The position numbers and the translations under genes are program-made. From assembly GCA_938040735.1 (NCBI GenBank), contig CALHYE010000007.1, positions 1 to 64,000 on the forward strand: a DNA stretch of 64,000 nt, in the 5' to 3' direction. Source of the DNA: an uncultured Bellilinea sp. GTDB lineage: Bacteria; Chloroflexota; Anaerolineae; Anaerolineales; Anaerolineaceae. Position 1 is the stretch's first letter. Each line of letters opens with the position of its first letter. The notes under the pieces were generated by a model, which was given only the letters and a program-made list of their open reading frames with translations, was not told the DNA's origin and ran no database searches. Below, one piece after another: positions 34,894 through 43,981 of this stretch.

Positions 34894-35966
34894 AGAGAAT
34901 CTCTTCCTCGAAGCCGAATTAAGTTACCGTTTTCGGAATATTCATAGATTGGCACAATCAGGATGTGATCCTCAGTGCATTCTTCGGTCTTTAATTTGAG
35001 AATTTCCAGGGCATTCCGGATGTCAATCCCCCGTTCCACCCCAAAACGATAGTTAAAGAAACCCGGATTATCCCGTTCCAGGTAACCGAGAATTGAGGTC
35101 ACGGCTGCAGCAGCCTCTTGACTCGGTATGGGAACGCCGACCTTCTGCAGACATTCCACAGGCAGGCCTAAATTTCTTTTGAAGGTGTCTAGCAGAACCG
35201 GGTAGTGAAATAAAATTCCCAGCCCAAGCCTGGTTTGGCGGTCTAATATTAATTTTGCTTGTGTAAGATCGCCATTTTTGCGTACAAAAACCTCTATATC
35301 AAAATTTTCATAGTCTTTTCGAGATAATTTTTGTTCTTTTTCCGGCAATAATTCCACAATTCGTTTCATCACCAACGATGAAAACTGCTCAAGATCATCT
35401 TTAGAAACGACTTTTTCTTTCTCTTTTTGAGACATCTGAAGTGGTTGGCCTACCCGCATGGTTAATCTAGGGCGCGTGAAGCGTACTATCTTATCCAAAG
35501 CGCCTCGCAACCCTCCAAAACCAATCGGGTATACCGGCGCGCCAGACAGATAGCTCAGGACCGCCACCCCCGTTCGTCCGTTCTTCATATCAGCCCCCCA
35601 AATACCCCCTTGCGGGAAAATGCCGATTACGCCGCCAGCCTTCAGGACTTCCAAAGCCGTATAGATTGCGGTTCGATCCACGTTGCCCCGCTTAACTGGA
35701 ATAAATTGATACAAATTAGCCAGCCAGGCAAACCTCGGATCAATCGGCACATCGCCTGTACCGACAAACTCTACTATAGCCGGTGAAGTAACTGCCATCA
35801 AAATCACTTCGACGATATTCTCATGATTGCCTGCCAGAATGGCCGGCCCGGTTTTTGGCAAAATATCCAAACCGCTGGTTTCAACTTTTGCGAGAATTGG
35901 CAGAATTAATCGGCCAATAGCGGTTAGCGTCTTTCGCAGGAGAATGTTTCGCGGGTATTGCGCCAT
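34878..35966 (-). CDS. PlsC-like acyltransferase with altered motif and C-terminal extension
   Basis: 362 aa. Residues about 25-215 form the 1-acyl-glycerol-3-phosphate acyltransferase fold: ILAGNHENIVEV, FIPVKRGNVDR, VIGIFPQGGIWG and VYPIGFGG. The catalytic H-x4-D block reads H-E-N-I-V-E, and the glycerol-phosphate FPEGT block reads FPQGG. Family catalysis needs the His-Asp pair, so activity may be changed. Residues about 220-362 are an extra domain of unknown type, with DYENFDIEVFVRKNGDL. A hydrophobic N-terminus suggests membrane association. No lipid genes are adjacent. Confidence 0.78.
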   Translation of the reverse strand: MAQYPRNILLRKTLTAIGRLILPILAKVETSGLDILPKTGPAILAGNHENIVEVILMAVTSPAIVEFVGTGDVPIDPRFAWLANLYQFIPVKRGNVDRTAIYTALEVLKAGGVIGIFPQGGIWGADMKNGRTGVAVLSYLSGAPVYPIGFGGLRGALDKIVRFTRPRLTMRVGQPLQMSQKEKEKVVSKDDLEQFSSLVMKRIVELLPEKEQKLSRKDYENFDIEVFVRKNGDLTQAKLILDRQTRLGLGILFHYPVLLDTFKRNLGLPVECLQKVGVPIPSQEAAAAVTSILGYLERDNPGFFNYRFGVERGIDIRNALEILKLKTEECTEDHILIVPIYEYSENGNLIRLRGRDSLHPPV

Positions 35967-35973
35967 ATTTATC

Positions 35974-36012
35974 CAACAAAAAGGAGCAGAGCCAGTCAGA
36001 CTGGCTCTGCTC
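35974..36012 (-). terminator. Rho-independent terminator of the cyclase operon
   Basis: A 13-base perfect stem, GAGCAGAGCCAGT (35984-35996) with ACTGGCTCTGCTC (36000-36012) and a 3-base loop, is followed on the minus strand by a CTTTTTGTT tail. It closes the two-gene cyclase unit. Confidence 0.85.
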
Positions 36013-36028
36013 TCCTGATGCCATATCC

Positions 36029-36754
36029 CTATACCAAAACTTCGTCAGGTACTCGCATTACCTCATTGGCTTTGATGACTTCATCCGGCACATCAAACAC
36101 CAAATCCGTACCGGTCATCTGACGAACATAGTCCTTGACCACCTTATCCCAATATTTCTTGGTAACGTAATACACCCGAGCTCCGCCTAATTCATGCTGA
36201 TATTCCGGCCATGGGTAACTCGGCTGCGCCATACCAATCCCCCAGCGCATCCAACCGTTGTAACTTTCGTAAGTCGCCCACCACTCTTTGTTGCCCAAAA
36301 TTTCAAAACCATAATAGGCTTTGGCGTAATACATCACGGCGCCAATACGGCCGCCGCGGACCAGCGCCATGGTGTGCAGGCTGATGTTAATATCCTCGTT
36401 CAAAAGACGCCCATTAGCGAATCCAGCCCATAAACCATCAATCAAACCAACCAACGTGTAGGGATCCTTAAGACGTTTGCGGTACCAGCCCAAAATTTCA
36501 GCGTATACGCGAGCGCCGACAATGTCATAGAAGTCATGATCCACTTCCATGACCTTTTTCATGTATTCCAACATCATCGGGGCTTCTTCCAGCTTGGCTT
36601 CGCGGATGTACATGACCCGCCCATCCTTCAGGGTCACCATTGCGCCCGGCCAGGGTTTCAAATCCATCGGCGGGGCTTGCAAAATGGGTTCGATCTCTTC
36701 AACATCGAAGGTGATCTTTTGTTCACTGACTTTTTCGGGGGTTGGTAATCTCAT
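36029..36754 (-). CDS. Unknown protein paired with cyclase; N-terminal part resembles GNAT
   Basis: 241 aa. I do not recognise a named family. The stretch VMYIREAKLEEAPMMLEYMKKVM (about 49-71) has the look of the first strand and helix of a GNAT acetyltransferase, but the acetyl-CoA-binding loop is not obvious. The middle is rich in Trp and Tyr (KEWWATYESYNGWMRWGIGMAQPSYPWPEY). No signal peptide or membrane helix. It follows the cyclase gene by 32 bases with a GGAGGAATA ribosome-binding site and precedes the operon's terminator, so the two proteins probably serve one pathway. Confidence 0.75.
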   Translation of the reverse strand: MRLPTPEKVSEQKITFDVEEIEPILQAPPMDLKPWPGAMVTLKDGRVMYIREAKLEEAPMMLEYMKKVMEVDHDFYDIVGARVYAEILGWYRKRLKDPYTLVGLIDGLWAGFANGRLLNEDINISLHTMALVRGGRIGAVMYYAKAYYGFEILGNKEWWATYESYNGWMRWGIGMAQPSYPWPEYQHELGGARVYYVTKKYWDKVVKDYVRQMTGTDLVFDVPDEVIKANEVMRVPDEVLV

Positions 36755-36786
36755 CGTATTCCTCCAGAATTAGAATTGAAGTGAAA

Positions 36787-37668
36787 TTAAGATAAATTGG
36801 CTTTGGAAATCGCGTTGATGCTTTCAATATGGGCCGGATTGTAAGCATCACCGAATTTCGTCTTGGGAAGTTCCGCTTTCTTCTTCATCAATTCTTCGTA
36901 TTCATCATCACCGACCATCGCCACACAACGCCCAATGCTGGCCTCTCCATCCACAAATCGCCACGGGAAGAAACCAACCGTAACCCGGCGATTCAGCAGC
37001 AGGTCAATGTCGCCGCCGATACATTCGGCATGGATGATTCCGTATGGGAACATTTCAAGATGCATCAGCTGGTACTTGCTGTCATCAAAAAATTCAGCCA
37101 GCCCCATGCCGTATTTCTTGCGAAACACTTTTTCGGCCTGTCGCGCCTGGCGCGGCATCCAATCGCGGATGATGGTATTCATCGGGTGGTCAGCGCTGCC
37201 GCAGTCCACGCCGATCCAACGCAGTTTTTTGGCTTTTGCCCAATCCGCAAATTCACGGTCTGGACCGGGGTGCATCACCATGTAACGCACCTCGTTCGCA
37301 TGGGGTTGATCCCAGCCAAAATGATGATAGCCGGTATGGATGATCAGGATATCGCCTTCTTTAACCTCCACCCGCTCTTCTACCATCTTACTGGTATATA
37401 CATCATAATCCCCGCAAACATCCGAAAGATCAACAATTGCCGCCTCGTGCACCAAAAAATCCATATCCAGTGAAGCCATGTCTTTGCCGGGAGTGTGGAA
37501 ATGGATTTCGCCGTCCAAATGAGTGCCGAGGTGATTTGAATGGGTCAGCACCTGACCGTTAGCGCCGTTCGGGGCAAGCCGTTTGAAGTACTTAACCTGC
37601 AAAGGTTCGTAGGTCGGCCAAGGAGGGGTACTAATACCGAGCGGAATAGTTAAGTCTATCAATTTCAT
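36787..37668 (-). CDS. Cyclase/arylformamidase-family metal hydrolase
   Basis: 293 aa. The metal-binding signature H-x-G-T-H-x-D is present in HSNHLGTHLDGEIHF (about 45-57), with the later EVRYMVMHPG and WIGVDCGSADHPMN segments typical of the family. Members (KynB-type formamidases, isatin hydrolases, polyketide cyclases) open or close small rings or amide bonds with Mn2+ or Zn2+. At 293 aa it is longer than KynB (about 210), which points to another substrate. The ATG follows AAAAAGGAGAA. A 265-base leader with an internal terminator and an operator-like palindrome lie upstream. Confidence 0.85.
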   Translation of the reverse strand: MKLIDLTIPLGISTPPWPTYEPLQVKYFKRLAPNGANGQVLTHSNHLGTHLDGEIHFHTPGKDMASLDMDFLVHEAAIVDLSDVCGDYDVYTSKMVEERVEVKEGDILIIHTGYHHFGWDQPHANEVRYMVMHPGPDREFADWAKAKKLRWIGVDCGSADHPMNTIIRDWMPRQARQAEKVFRKKYGMGLAEFFDDSKYQLMHLEMFPYGIIHAECIGGDIDLLLNRRVTVGFFPWRFVDGEASIGRCVAMVGDDEYEELMKKKAELPKTKFGDAYNPAHIESINAISKANLS

Positions 37669-37732
37669 AATTTTTTTCTCCTTTTTCAGGTGTTTTCAAG
37701 AAGCAGTTTGTTGAACTCTATGACTTTCGGGA

Positions 37733-37768
37733 AACAAAAATCTCCCTGAAAGGATCCTCAGAGAGATT
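37733..37768 (-). terminator. Attenuator-like terminator in the cyclase leader
   Basis: On the minus strand a 10-pair hairpin with one mismatch (arms 37739-37749 and 37758-37768) is followed by a run of five Ts. It lies between the promoter (37941-37969) and the cyclase ATG (37668), so the operon's transcript must pass it. The stop codon of the small leader ORF sits at its edge. Confidence 0.65.
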
Positions 37769-37865
37769 ATTTAGACATGGATGAGGGCATAAAAATCCCT
37801 TGGTAATTCATTTGCCAGTCTTCTAACCTGCGCATTCCGCTGAAGCAGAAATCAAACATTGTCAT
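37767..37865 (-). other. Possible leader peptide ORF in the cyclase 5' leader
   Basis: A 32-codon ORF from ATG 37863-37865 (MTMFDFCFSGMRR...) ends at the terminator hairpin. Its ribosome-binding site is weak. A longer in-frame reading to 37976 starts upstream of the predicted transcript start and so is not a gene. The rest of the 348-base non-coding stretch 37669-38016 holds the promoter, the terminator and the operator. Alternatively the leader is a stand-alone small RNA. Confidence 0.3.
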
Positions 37866-37940
37866 AATGACTTTCTTAATACCCTGTAATTTGAAGATTG
37901 AGGTTAAAATTCGCTGGAAAACACAGGAACAACTATCAAA

Positions 37941-37969
37941 ATTATCATATAAAACTATCTTCATGTCAA
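37941..37969 (-). promoter_or_regulatory. Promoter of the cyclase operon
   Basis: A perfect TTGACA (37964-37969) and GATAAT (37941-37946) on the minus strand are exactly 17 bases apart. The expected start is near 37934, about 265 bases before the cyclase ATG. Confidence 0.7.
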
Positions 37970-37998
37970 CTGACATTCCTCATAAAATTGTCTGACAT
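37963..37998. promoter_or_regulatory. Palindromic operator between the cyclase operon and the DUF2877 gene
   Basis: ATGTCA-AC-TGACAT (37963-37976) is a palindrome over the -35 of the cyclase promoter. A further TGACAT copy lies at 37993-37998, two helical turns away, close to the DUF2877 start. The shape suits a GntR- or similar dimeric regulator, but no regulator gene is nearby. Confidence 0.5.
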
Positions 37999-38016
37999 CC
38001 TTGCAAAGGTAGCCTA

Positions 38017-38901
38017 GTGAACTTGTATTCAGCCAATCAAATCGGGCTTTGTGCATCCGAAAGTCTTGCAAAGAATCGCTCTGGCGAAGTGATTGGAATA
38101 ACTTCAAAAGGCATTTTCCTCAAACTTGCCGATGAATCGATCATCTTCCTTTCAACCAGCCATTTTGGGAATCCCCTCACCATAAATCTCAATCCAAATC
38201 AAAACGTTCCGATTGTAAATCCCGGTGAACCGATCAACCTTGCCCAACAAGCAATTCATTTTGAGCAATCCTCGATTATTGTCCAAACCGGCGCAGCGTC
38301 AATTTATTCATCTATGAGGTTATCCAAGCCCTTTTCGGTTACACCCCATCCAAAACAAGTATCATCTTTCTTAGTAACGCTTCGCTCCCGCATGGATCAT
38401 TCGGTAGCCTTGTTGGACGAAGCCCTGGCGCTGATTGACCATTCTATGGCAATCCGATCATCCGATATGGAAACTCGTTCAGCGCTTGAATTGCTGGTTC
38501 ATGACGCAGTCTCCTCACCTTTGGAGTGTGTTCACCCCATTCGTTTTTTTGCCGGCCGCGGGCGGGGGCTTACGCCGTCGGGGGACGATTTATTGATGGG
38601 CTGGATTTATACTTTAGTTCGTTGGGGGGGTACACAAGCGCTAAAACTGGATCAACTCCGTCAGGCCCTTTTTCAGGCAATCGAAAACCGCACCACATCC
38701 ATCAGTTTGAATTTAATTAAAGCAGCCGCTGGGGGCGAAATTGACGAAAGATTACTGCGCGCTTTTGAGATGATGATCAGTCTTCGACCTTTTGAGGATC
38801 GTGCAATTCAGGATATTCTTGAATGGGGAAGTTCATCGGGAATCGAAGTCTGCGCCGGCATGGGACTGGGAATTTTCACCCTGTACCGCCTTGCTTTTTA
38901 G
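38017..38901 (+). CDS. DUF2877 protein (AllH-like)
   Basis: 294 aa. The family's hallmark GRGRGLTPSGDDLLMGWIY lies near residue 185-205. The N-terminal half is a beta-rich domain with GEVIGITSKGIFLKLAD. In E. coli the related AllH works with AllF and AllG in oxamate carbamoyltransferase, the last step of anaerobic allantoin use. No partners are present here, so this role is not supported beyond family. Start is GTG (38017) after AAAGGT. It is divergent from the cyclase operon and may share the operator between them, which hints at a linked amide or ureide pathway. Confidence 0.8.
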   Translation: MNLYSANQIGLCASESLAKNRSGEVIGITSKGIFLKLADESIIFLSTSHFGNPLTINLNPNQNVPIVNPGEPINLAQQAIHFEQSSIIVQTGAASIYSSMRLSKPFSVTPHPKQVSSFLVTLRSRMDHSVALLDEALALIDHSMAIRSSDMETRSALELLVHDAVSSPLECVHPIRFFAGRGRGLTPSGDDLLMGWIYTLVRWGGTQALKLDQLRQALFQAIENRTTSISLNLIKAAAGGEIDERLLRAFEMMISLRPFEDRAIQDILEWGSSSGIEVCAGMGLGIFTLYRLAF

Positions 38902-38904
38902 CTT

Positions 38905-40413
38905 TCAGGGTTGAGACCCAAAATATGGTTTGAATTTTTCCCTAATCTCGGATTCGGTCAGGTTGAATGCAGTATAAAAATCGTTTGGGACGGCAATTTT
39001 TCCATTATTATCCACGTAGTAACGCGCCAATCCCTCAAAAAATGGTACCTCTCCAAGATCTCTTCTCAGTTCTTCCAGAAATAAAGCGCCGCGCAAATAG
39101 ACTGCGTCTCGATAAGCCAGGTAACCGGCATAATCATAAACCGTTAAATCAATCACCCCTTGTGGCTGATAAAAATTTACCCGGTAAAACCACCACCAAT
39201 CCATTAGATCCGGTAAAAACCGTTCGTAATACAACCGTTCGGCATAAGTGCAAAGGGCTTCATCCAGCCATGGGTGTTGGGCTTGATCATTGGCAACCGC
39301 AGCATACCACCATTGGTGGGCTGTTTCATGCACGGTGATTAGAGTTAAGTATCCTTTGTCCGTTCCATCGTAAAGGTCATAAAAACCCTTGCTCAGAAAA
39401 AACAAACCATCAAACTCCATACCGTCCAAAAAATCGGCCTGCACCACACTGATAGATTGACGCGGCAGTTCGCCGAACAATTCGGAATACAGGCGGTAAG
39501 CCTGAATGGTGTGGTTAAGCACGACTTCCCCCTGCCGCCGATACAACGGGAAGAAATAATGGCTGATTTTTACCCCGTCCGCCTCAAACTCACTCACCTC
39601 AAATTCGGCGCTGAGGGAAATCGCAAAGTTTCTGGCATGGTTGAAGCGATATTCCCAGCGGCTTTGATTTTCTTCAACCGGGTTTGAACTGGCTGCAACC
39701 TTCAACGGCCTTGGGGAATTGACCGCCTCAAAGTAAACCTCAAAATCCGCCAGAGGGTAAACCGTATATTCCCCGAAAAAAGAAGGCGGATGAACGACCC
39801 AGCCTGTCTCATCATTAAAGGGCGGCAGCCACAAATACCAATCCACCAGATTGGTTTGACGCTGAGTATAACCATAAATTTGGGGTTTGCTCGTTTCAGA
39901 AGGCGGCGGAATTTCCGGTAACTGCAGGTTGTATTCCGCAACAATCGAAATAGATTGCCGATAGGATAATGGCTCATCCAGCCCTATCTTCATCCAGTTT
40001 CGTTGTAATTCCCAACTCAATCTCAGCCCGGTATTTTGGTCTTCCAGACGGTTCAGCACAAACCCATTGGGGAAACGATTTGGTTCAACCATCAGCACAA
40101 TTTCACGAATCGGCTGAGTGGAAAGATGAGTGTACTGAATTGCCTGATTGACGGTAACTTTCTTTTGAGCAGCATCGTACACTGCGTGAATGGTATAGGC
40201 AGGTAAAGTCGGCTGGGCGGGAGCGGGTTGAGGCGGGTCTGATGTAGGGGTAGACAAAACCACGGTGGGTGTTTCCGTAACCGGAAAAGGGGTTGTTCCT
40301 TCCATCGTTGGAATATCTACCGCTGGCGGGGCAGCTGGACTGGCGCAACTAACCAGCGCCGCACAAATCCATAAGAACCACAACCACCCCAACCGAAGAT
40401 TACCCGACCTCAT
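38905..40413 (-). CDS. M1-type metallopeptidase lipoprotein
   Basis: 502 aa. A signal peptide with lipobox LVSC (Cys at about 23) is followed by a Pro/Thr linker (25-72). Then comes an M1 aminopeptidase-like part: beta saddle domain (about 75-280), GMEFD (331-335) in place of G-x-M-E-N, and zinc site HETAHQWW with His362, His366 and Glu385 at the correct H-E-x2-H-x18-E spacing. The catalytic Glu363 is intact. It is bound to the outer face of the membrane and should trim peptides. It overlaps the end of typA by 14 bases and is probably co-transcribed with it. Confidence 0.88.
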   Translation of the reverse strand: MRSGNLRLGWLWFLWICAALVSCASPAAPPAVDIPTMEGTTPFPVTETPTVVLSTPTSDPPQPAPAQPTLPAYTIHAVYDAAQKKVTVNQAIQYTHLSTQPIREIVLMVEPNRFPNGFVLNRLEDQNTGLRLSWELQRNWMKIGLDEPLSYRQSISIVAEYNLQLPEIPPPSETSKPQIYGYTQRQTNLVDWYLWLPPFNDETGWVVHPPSFFGEYTVYPLADFEVYFEAVNSPRPLKVAASSNPVEENQSRWEYRFNHARNFAISLSAEFEVSEFEADGVKISHYFFPLYRRQGEVVLNHTIQAYRLYSELFGELPRQSISVVQADFLDGMEFDGLFFLSKGFYDLYDGTDKGYLTLITVHETAHQWWYAAVANDQAQHPWLDEALCTYAERLYYERFLPDLMDWWWFYRVNFYQPQGVIDLTVYDYAGYLAYRDAVYLRGALFLEELRRDLGEVPFFEGLARYYVDNNGKIAVPNDFYTAFNLTESEIREKFKPYFGSQP

Positions 40414-42259
40414 ACAATTCTTTGGCTCTCTTTGTCTGCTTTCCGCGTTCTTCGGTATTCAGAATCTTTTTGCGGATGCGAAAACTTTTTGGGGTCACTT
40501 CCAGCAGCTCATCCTCGGCGAGGTACTCGATTGCCTCGTCCAGACTCATAGTACGGGGGGTGGTCAAACGCACCTCGATATCCTTATTCGATGAACGCAT
40601 ATTGGTCAGGTGTTTCTTCTTACAAACATTGACCACCAGATCGCTTGAGCGCAGCGTTTCGCCAACCACCATACCTTCGTAAACTTCAACCCCTGGCCCA
40701 TAGAACAAGATGCCGCGTTCTTCAGCATTTTTGAGACCGTAATTGGTTGTTGTTCCCGCTTCCCAGGCCACAATTGAGCTGCTGTTGCGGGTTGGAATTG
40801 GGCCGGCAAAGGGAGCGTAGCCGTGAAACAAGGTATGCATCACACCCATCCCCCGTGTGGCGGTCAGGAACTGATAGCGAAATCCCAGCAGCCCACGGGT
40901 TGGAACCACATAAACCAGCGTAACCGTGTTATCCGGGTTATTCACGAGATTGATCATCTGACCTTTTCGGGCGCCCAGCATTTCCACTACCGCTCCCACC
41001 GTATCCGCGCTGGTTTCAATATGCACTTCCTCGTATGGTTCTAAAACTTCACCGCCTTCCCCCTCCTTGAAGATCGCTTCAGGTCTCGAAACCTGAAACT
41101 CATATCCTTCACGGCGCATCGTTTCAATCAGAATGGCTAAATGCAACTCCCCTCGCCCGGAAACCAGAAAAGTATCCGCGTTTTCGGTTTCTTCAACCCT
41201 TAAGGCAACATTATTGCGCAACTCGGCAAATAACCGTTCGCGTAATTTACGCGATGTGCTCCATTTGCCTTCTTTACCGGCAAAAGGCGAGGTATTCACC
41301 CCGAAAGTCATCCGGACAGTTGGCTCCTCCACCCGTATCGGCGGTAAAGCCACCGGACATTCTGGGTCGGCCAAAGTCTCGCCGATTTCCACACCCTCCA
41401 GCCCGGCAATCACGCCAATATCGCCCGCCAGAACTTCGTCCACTTCAACTTTTTCAAGTCCCTGAAAGACGAAAAGATATCTGGCTTTCTCTGGGAGAAC
41501 TTCTCCTTGCAGGGTAATCCGCGCAATCGCCTGGCCGTTGAGCGCCTTTCCAGCGCTCACTCGTCCAATTGCGGTCACGCCGCGATATTCATCATAACCG
41601 AGGTTAGTGACCAACATTTGGAAAGGTGCGTCCAAATCCACCTCAGGACAGGGGATATGCCGCAGGATTGCGTCAAACAAGGGCTGCAAATCGGGGGACA
41701 ATGCCGGCGTCAGTCCGGCTTGCTGGGTGATGGCATTCGTATAAACCACCGGGAAGTTCGCCTGACTTTCGCTGGCGCCTAACTCGATAAACAAATCAAA
41801 GGTATCATTCAAAACTCGATCAGGTTCAGCATCACGGCGGTCCATTTTATTGATCACAACAATCGCTTGATGACCCATCTCCAAGGCTTTCTTGAGAACA
41901 AAGCGGGTCTGAGGCATCGGCCCCTCAGCGGCATCCACCAATAACAACACCCCATCCACCATATTCATCACCCGTTCCACCTCGCCTCCAAAATCGGCGT
42001 GGCCGGGCGTATCTACAATGTTGATTTTGACCATTTCGCCCGTTTGCGGGTCTGGAATGAGAACGGCGGTATTTTTCGCCAGAATGGTAATGCCGCGCTC
42101 CCGTTCCAGGTCATTCGAGTCCATTACCCGTTCTTGCACTTGTTGATTTTCTCGAAAAACTCTCGCCTGACGAAGCAGACCATCTACCAGCGTTGTCTTA
42201 CCATGATCAACATGAGCAATTATTGCCACATTGCGAATATTCTTTCTTTGGACTTTCAT
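40400..42259 (-). CDS. typA: Translational GTPase TypA/BipA
   Basis: 619 aa, the full family length. GTP motifs: [14 protein letters not shown], switch [23 protein letters not shown] and NKMDRRDA. Domain III/V and the BipA-specific C-terminal domain follow, with [20 protein letters not shown] and [13 protein letters not shown]. It binds the ribosome and helps 50S assembly and stress or cold growth. The stop lies inside the 5' end of the metallopeptidase gene. ATG at 42259, with an AAAGG-rich stretch upstream. Confidence 0.95.
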   Translation of the reverse strand: MKVQRKNIRNVAIIAHVDHGKTTLVDGLLRQARVFRENQQVQERVMDSNDLERERGITILAKNTAVLIPDPQTGEMVKINIVDTPGHADFGGEVERVMNMVDGVLLLVDAAEGPMPQTRFVLKKALEMGHQAIVVINKMDRRDAEPDRVLNDTFDLFIELGASESQANFPVVYTNAITQQAGLTPALSPDLQPLFDAILRHIPCPEVDLDAPFQMLVTNLGYDEYRGVTAIGRVSAGKALNGQAIARITLQGEVLPEKARYLFVFQGLEKVEVDEVLAGDIGVIAGLEGVEIGETLADPECPVALPPIRVEEPTVRMTFGVNTSPFAGKEGKWSTSRKLRERLFAELRNNVALRVEETENADTFLVSGRGELHLAILIETMRREGYEFQVSRPEAIFKEGEGGEVLEPYEEVHIETSADTVGAVVEMLGARKGQMINLVNNPDNTVTLVYVVPTRGLLGFRYQFLTATRGMGVMHTLFHGYAPFAGPIPTRNSSSIVAWEAGTTTNYGLKNAEERGILFYGPGVEVYEGMVVGETLRSSDLVVNVCKKKHLTNMRSSNKDIEVRLTTPRTMSLDEAIEYLAEDELLEVTPKSFRIRKKILNTEERGKQTKRAKELYEVG

Positions 42260-42386
42260 TTACAAACAACCTTTCAAACCTTTAAGATCAACCGACCATC
42301 TATCTTATCAAACATTAGAAGGATTGAACAGGCATAAAAATTTGCCGAGAAATTAAAGTTTATCCTATCAGAAAGGGATAGGGAGA

Positions 42387-43235
42387 TTAATGATGAATTC
42401 CTTTTCTCAGCAACAGAAGGTATAACCCAAAAATAATCAACCCAATTGAGCCCGTATTCGCAATAAAAGAGGGAGCGTTACCCGGGTCACCCCCTATGTA
42501 CAATCCCCACCCTACAACGGCCATCACCCCGCCAGGAATTAATGGCCACCAGATAAATTTAGTAGTTACTACCCGCGAGAAAAGGATGATTAACCCCCAG
42601 CCCAGCGCAAAGATAGCGATCATCATCCCCGTTTTAGAGAGGGCATTAATGGCCAGATCAGTACCCCAGGCAAAATAAATTCCCGGTCCGATGGTAACCA
42701 GCAAGCTGCCCGGAATAATCAGCCCAAAAATTCGCCAAAATACCCCCCATGTCAACAATACAATTCCAACTCCCCCTACTCCAAACAGGACAAAGTCAAC
42801 TAGCCGTAAAGGCGTGATCAGGAAACACAAGCCAATAAAAAACAAAATTCCGCCCGGAATCATCGGCCACCAAATTCGATGGGGTTTGACCCATACTGAA
42901 CCGGCGGTTATTAGAGCCCAACCGACTGAAAAGGCAAGGATCATCCAGCCAATCCGCCGCTCCAAGCTAAACGGCAGGGAGGAACTGAAATATAACAATC
43001 CTCCAACCCCTAATCCGAAAACCAGGCCGCCCGAAATCAACAAGCCCAATTTTTTCGTTCGAGTTGCCTCCACCAAAAAGATTGCTCCGCTGATTGGCGG
43101 AATGACCAGAACCAGCCAACCGGTTTTCAAGTATTGTTCTAAAAATATGGCTAAACCCACCGAAATAAATCCTATTCCTAATACATAAGGAAATTCCCTA
43201 CGAGGATTTGTCCGAACTGGCGGCATCTCGCTCAT
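42387..43235 (-). CDS. Multi-pass membrane protein of unknown function
   Basis: 282 aa with about ten hydrophobic helices in pairs; short glycine- and proline-rich loops such as VIPPISGAIFLV, WWPMIPGGILFFIG and WWPLIPGGVMAVVG repeat three times. This W-W-P-x-I-P-G-G pattern suggests internal duplication of a two-helix unit. I do not recognise a named family; no charged residues within helices suggest a transporter mechanism. The ATG at 43233-43235 has a GGAGGAAATT site. It lies downstream of the two-component genes on the same strand but 90 bases from them. Confidence 0.75.
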   Translation of the reverse strand: MSEMPPVRTNPRREFPYVLGIGFISVGLAIFLEQYLKTGWLVLVIPPISGAIFLVEATRTKKLGLLISGGLVFGLGVGGLLYFSSSLPFSLERRIGWMILAFSVGWALITAGSVWVKPHRIWWPMIPGGILFFIGLCFLITPLRLVDFVLFGVGGVGIVLLTWGVFWRIFGLIIPGSLLVTIGPGIYFAWGTDLAINALSKTGMMIAIFALGWGLIILFSRVVTTKFIWWPLIPGGVMAVVGWGLYIGGDPGNAPSFIANTGSIGLIIFGLYLLLLRKGIHH

Positions 43236-43324
43236 AATTTCCTCCTGCACTGATCAAATCATACCTTCATTTGATGTGGGTTATATGCAGCAAAGGTCAC
43301 ATTTGCAGTCACAACCCAGACCCA

Positions 43325-43981
43325 TTAAATCAAACCCAATTCACGGGCTTTTAGTACCGCCTGCATTCGATCCCGCGCCTCGAGTTTTGCAAGAATATTG
43401 GTCAGGTGATTCTTGACGGTTCCTTCTGCAATCACCAAGGTATCCGCAATCTCTTTGTTGCTGGCGCCTTGGGCAACCAATCGTAAGACCTCCAATTCTC
43501 TTGAGGATAACTTAACACCAATCTCATCGAGAGGAGTCCTGACCGGCCTGGCTATCCGAGAAAATTCAGCCATGACCTTTGCAGTGATGGAGGGCAGTAA
43601 AAAATATTCTCCACGAGCAGCCGAACGAATCGCCTCATATAATTTCTCCGATGAGACATCTTTCAACAAATAGCCCACTGCTCCTGCACGCAATCCTTCA
43701 AACACATCTTCATCGTCGTCAAAAGTTGTCAGAACGATTACTTTGCACTGTGGCAAACTGTCTTTTAGCCTTCTTGTGGCGGTCACGCCATCCATGACCG
43801 GCATTCTTAAATCCATCAAAATCACGTGAGGGTTGAGGTTGACCGCCATTCGCAACGCTTCTTCCCCTTGTGATGCCTCTCCTACGACCTCAAAATCAGG
43901 CTGCAAATCTAACAGCGTTCTTAGCCCTTCTCTAAAGAGCGCTTGATCGTCCACAAGCAATATCTTAATCTTTGGGTTCAT
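43325..43981 (-). CDS. NarL/FixJ-family response regulator
   Basis: 218 aa. Receiver domain with acidic pocket LLVDDQALFR, phospho-acceptor Asp in VILMDLRMPVMDG, and the conserved Thr and Lys (VLTTFDD, YLLKDV). The LuxR-type helix-turn-helix (about 155-215) reads LSSRELEVLRLVAQGASNKEIADTLVIAEGTVKNHLTNIL. The start ATG overlaps the kinase stop by 4 bases (ATGA), so the pair is translated together. Target genes are unknown. Confidence 0.93.
   Translation of the reverse strand: MNPKIKILLVDDQALFREGLRTLLDLQPDFEVVGEASQGEEALRMAVNLNPHVILMDLRMPVMDGVTATRRLKDSLPQCKVIVLTTFDDDEDVFEGLRAGAVGYLLKDVSSEKLYEAIRSAARGEYFLLPSITAKVMAEFSRIARPVRTPLDEIGVKLSSRELEVLRLVAQGASNKEIADTLVIAEGTVKNHLTNILAKLEARDRMQAVLKARELGLI

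Noticed and set aside
37767-37976. 69-codon ORF in the cyclase upstream region as a protein gene
   Set aside because: Its first codons lie over the -35/-10 elements of the promoter on the same strand, so the full frame cannot be made from that transcript. Only the shorter 32-codon version is kept as a possible leader peptide.
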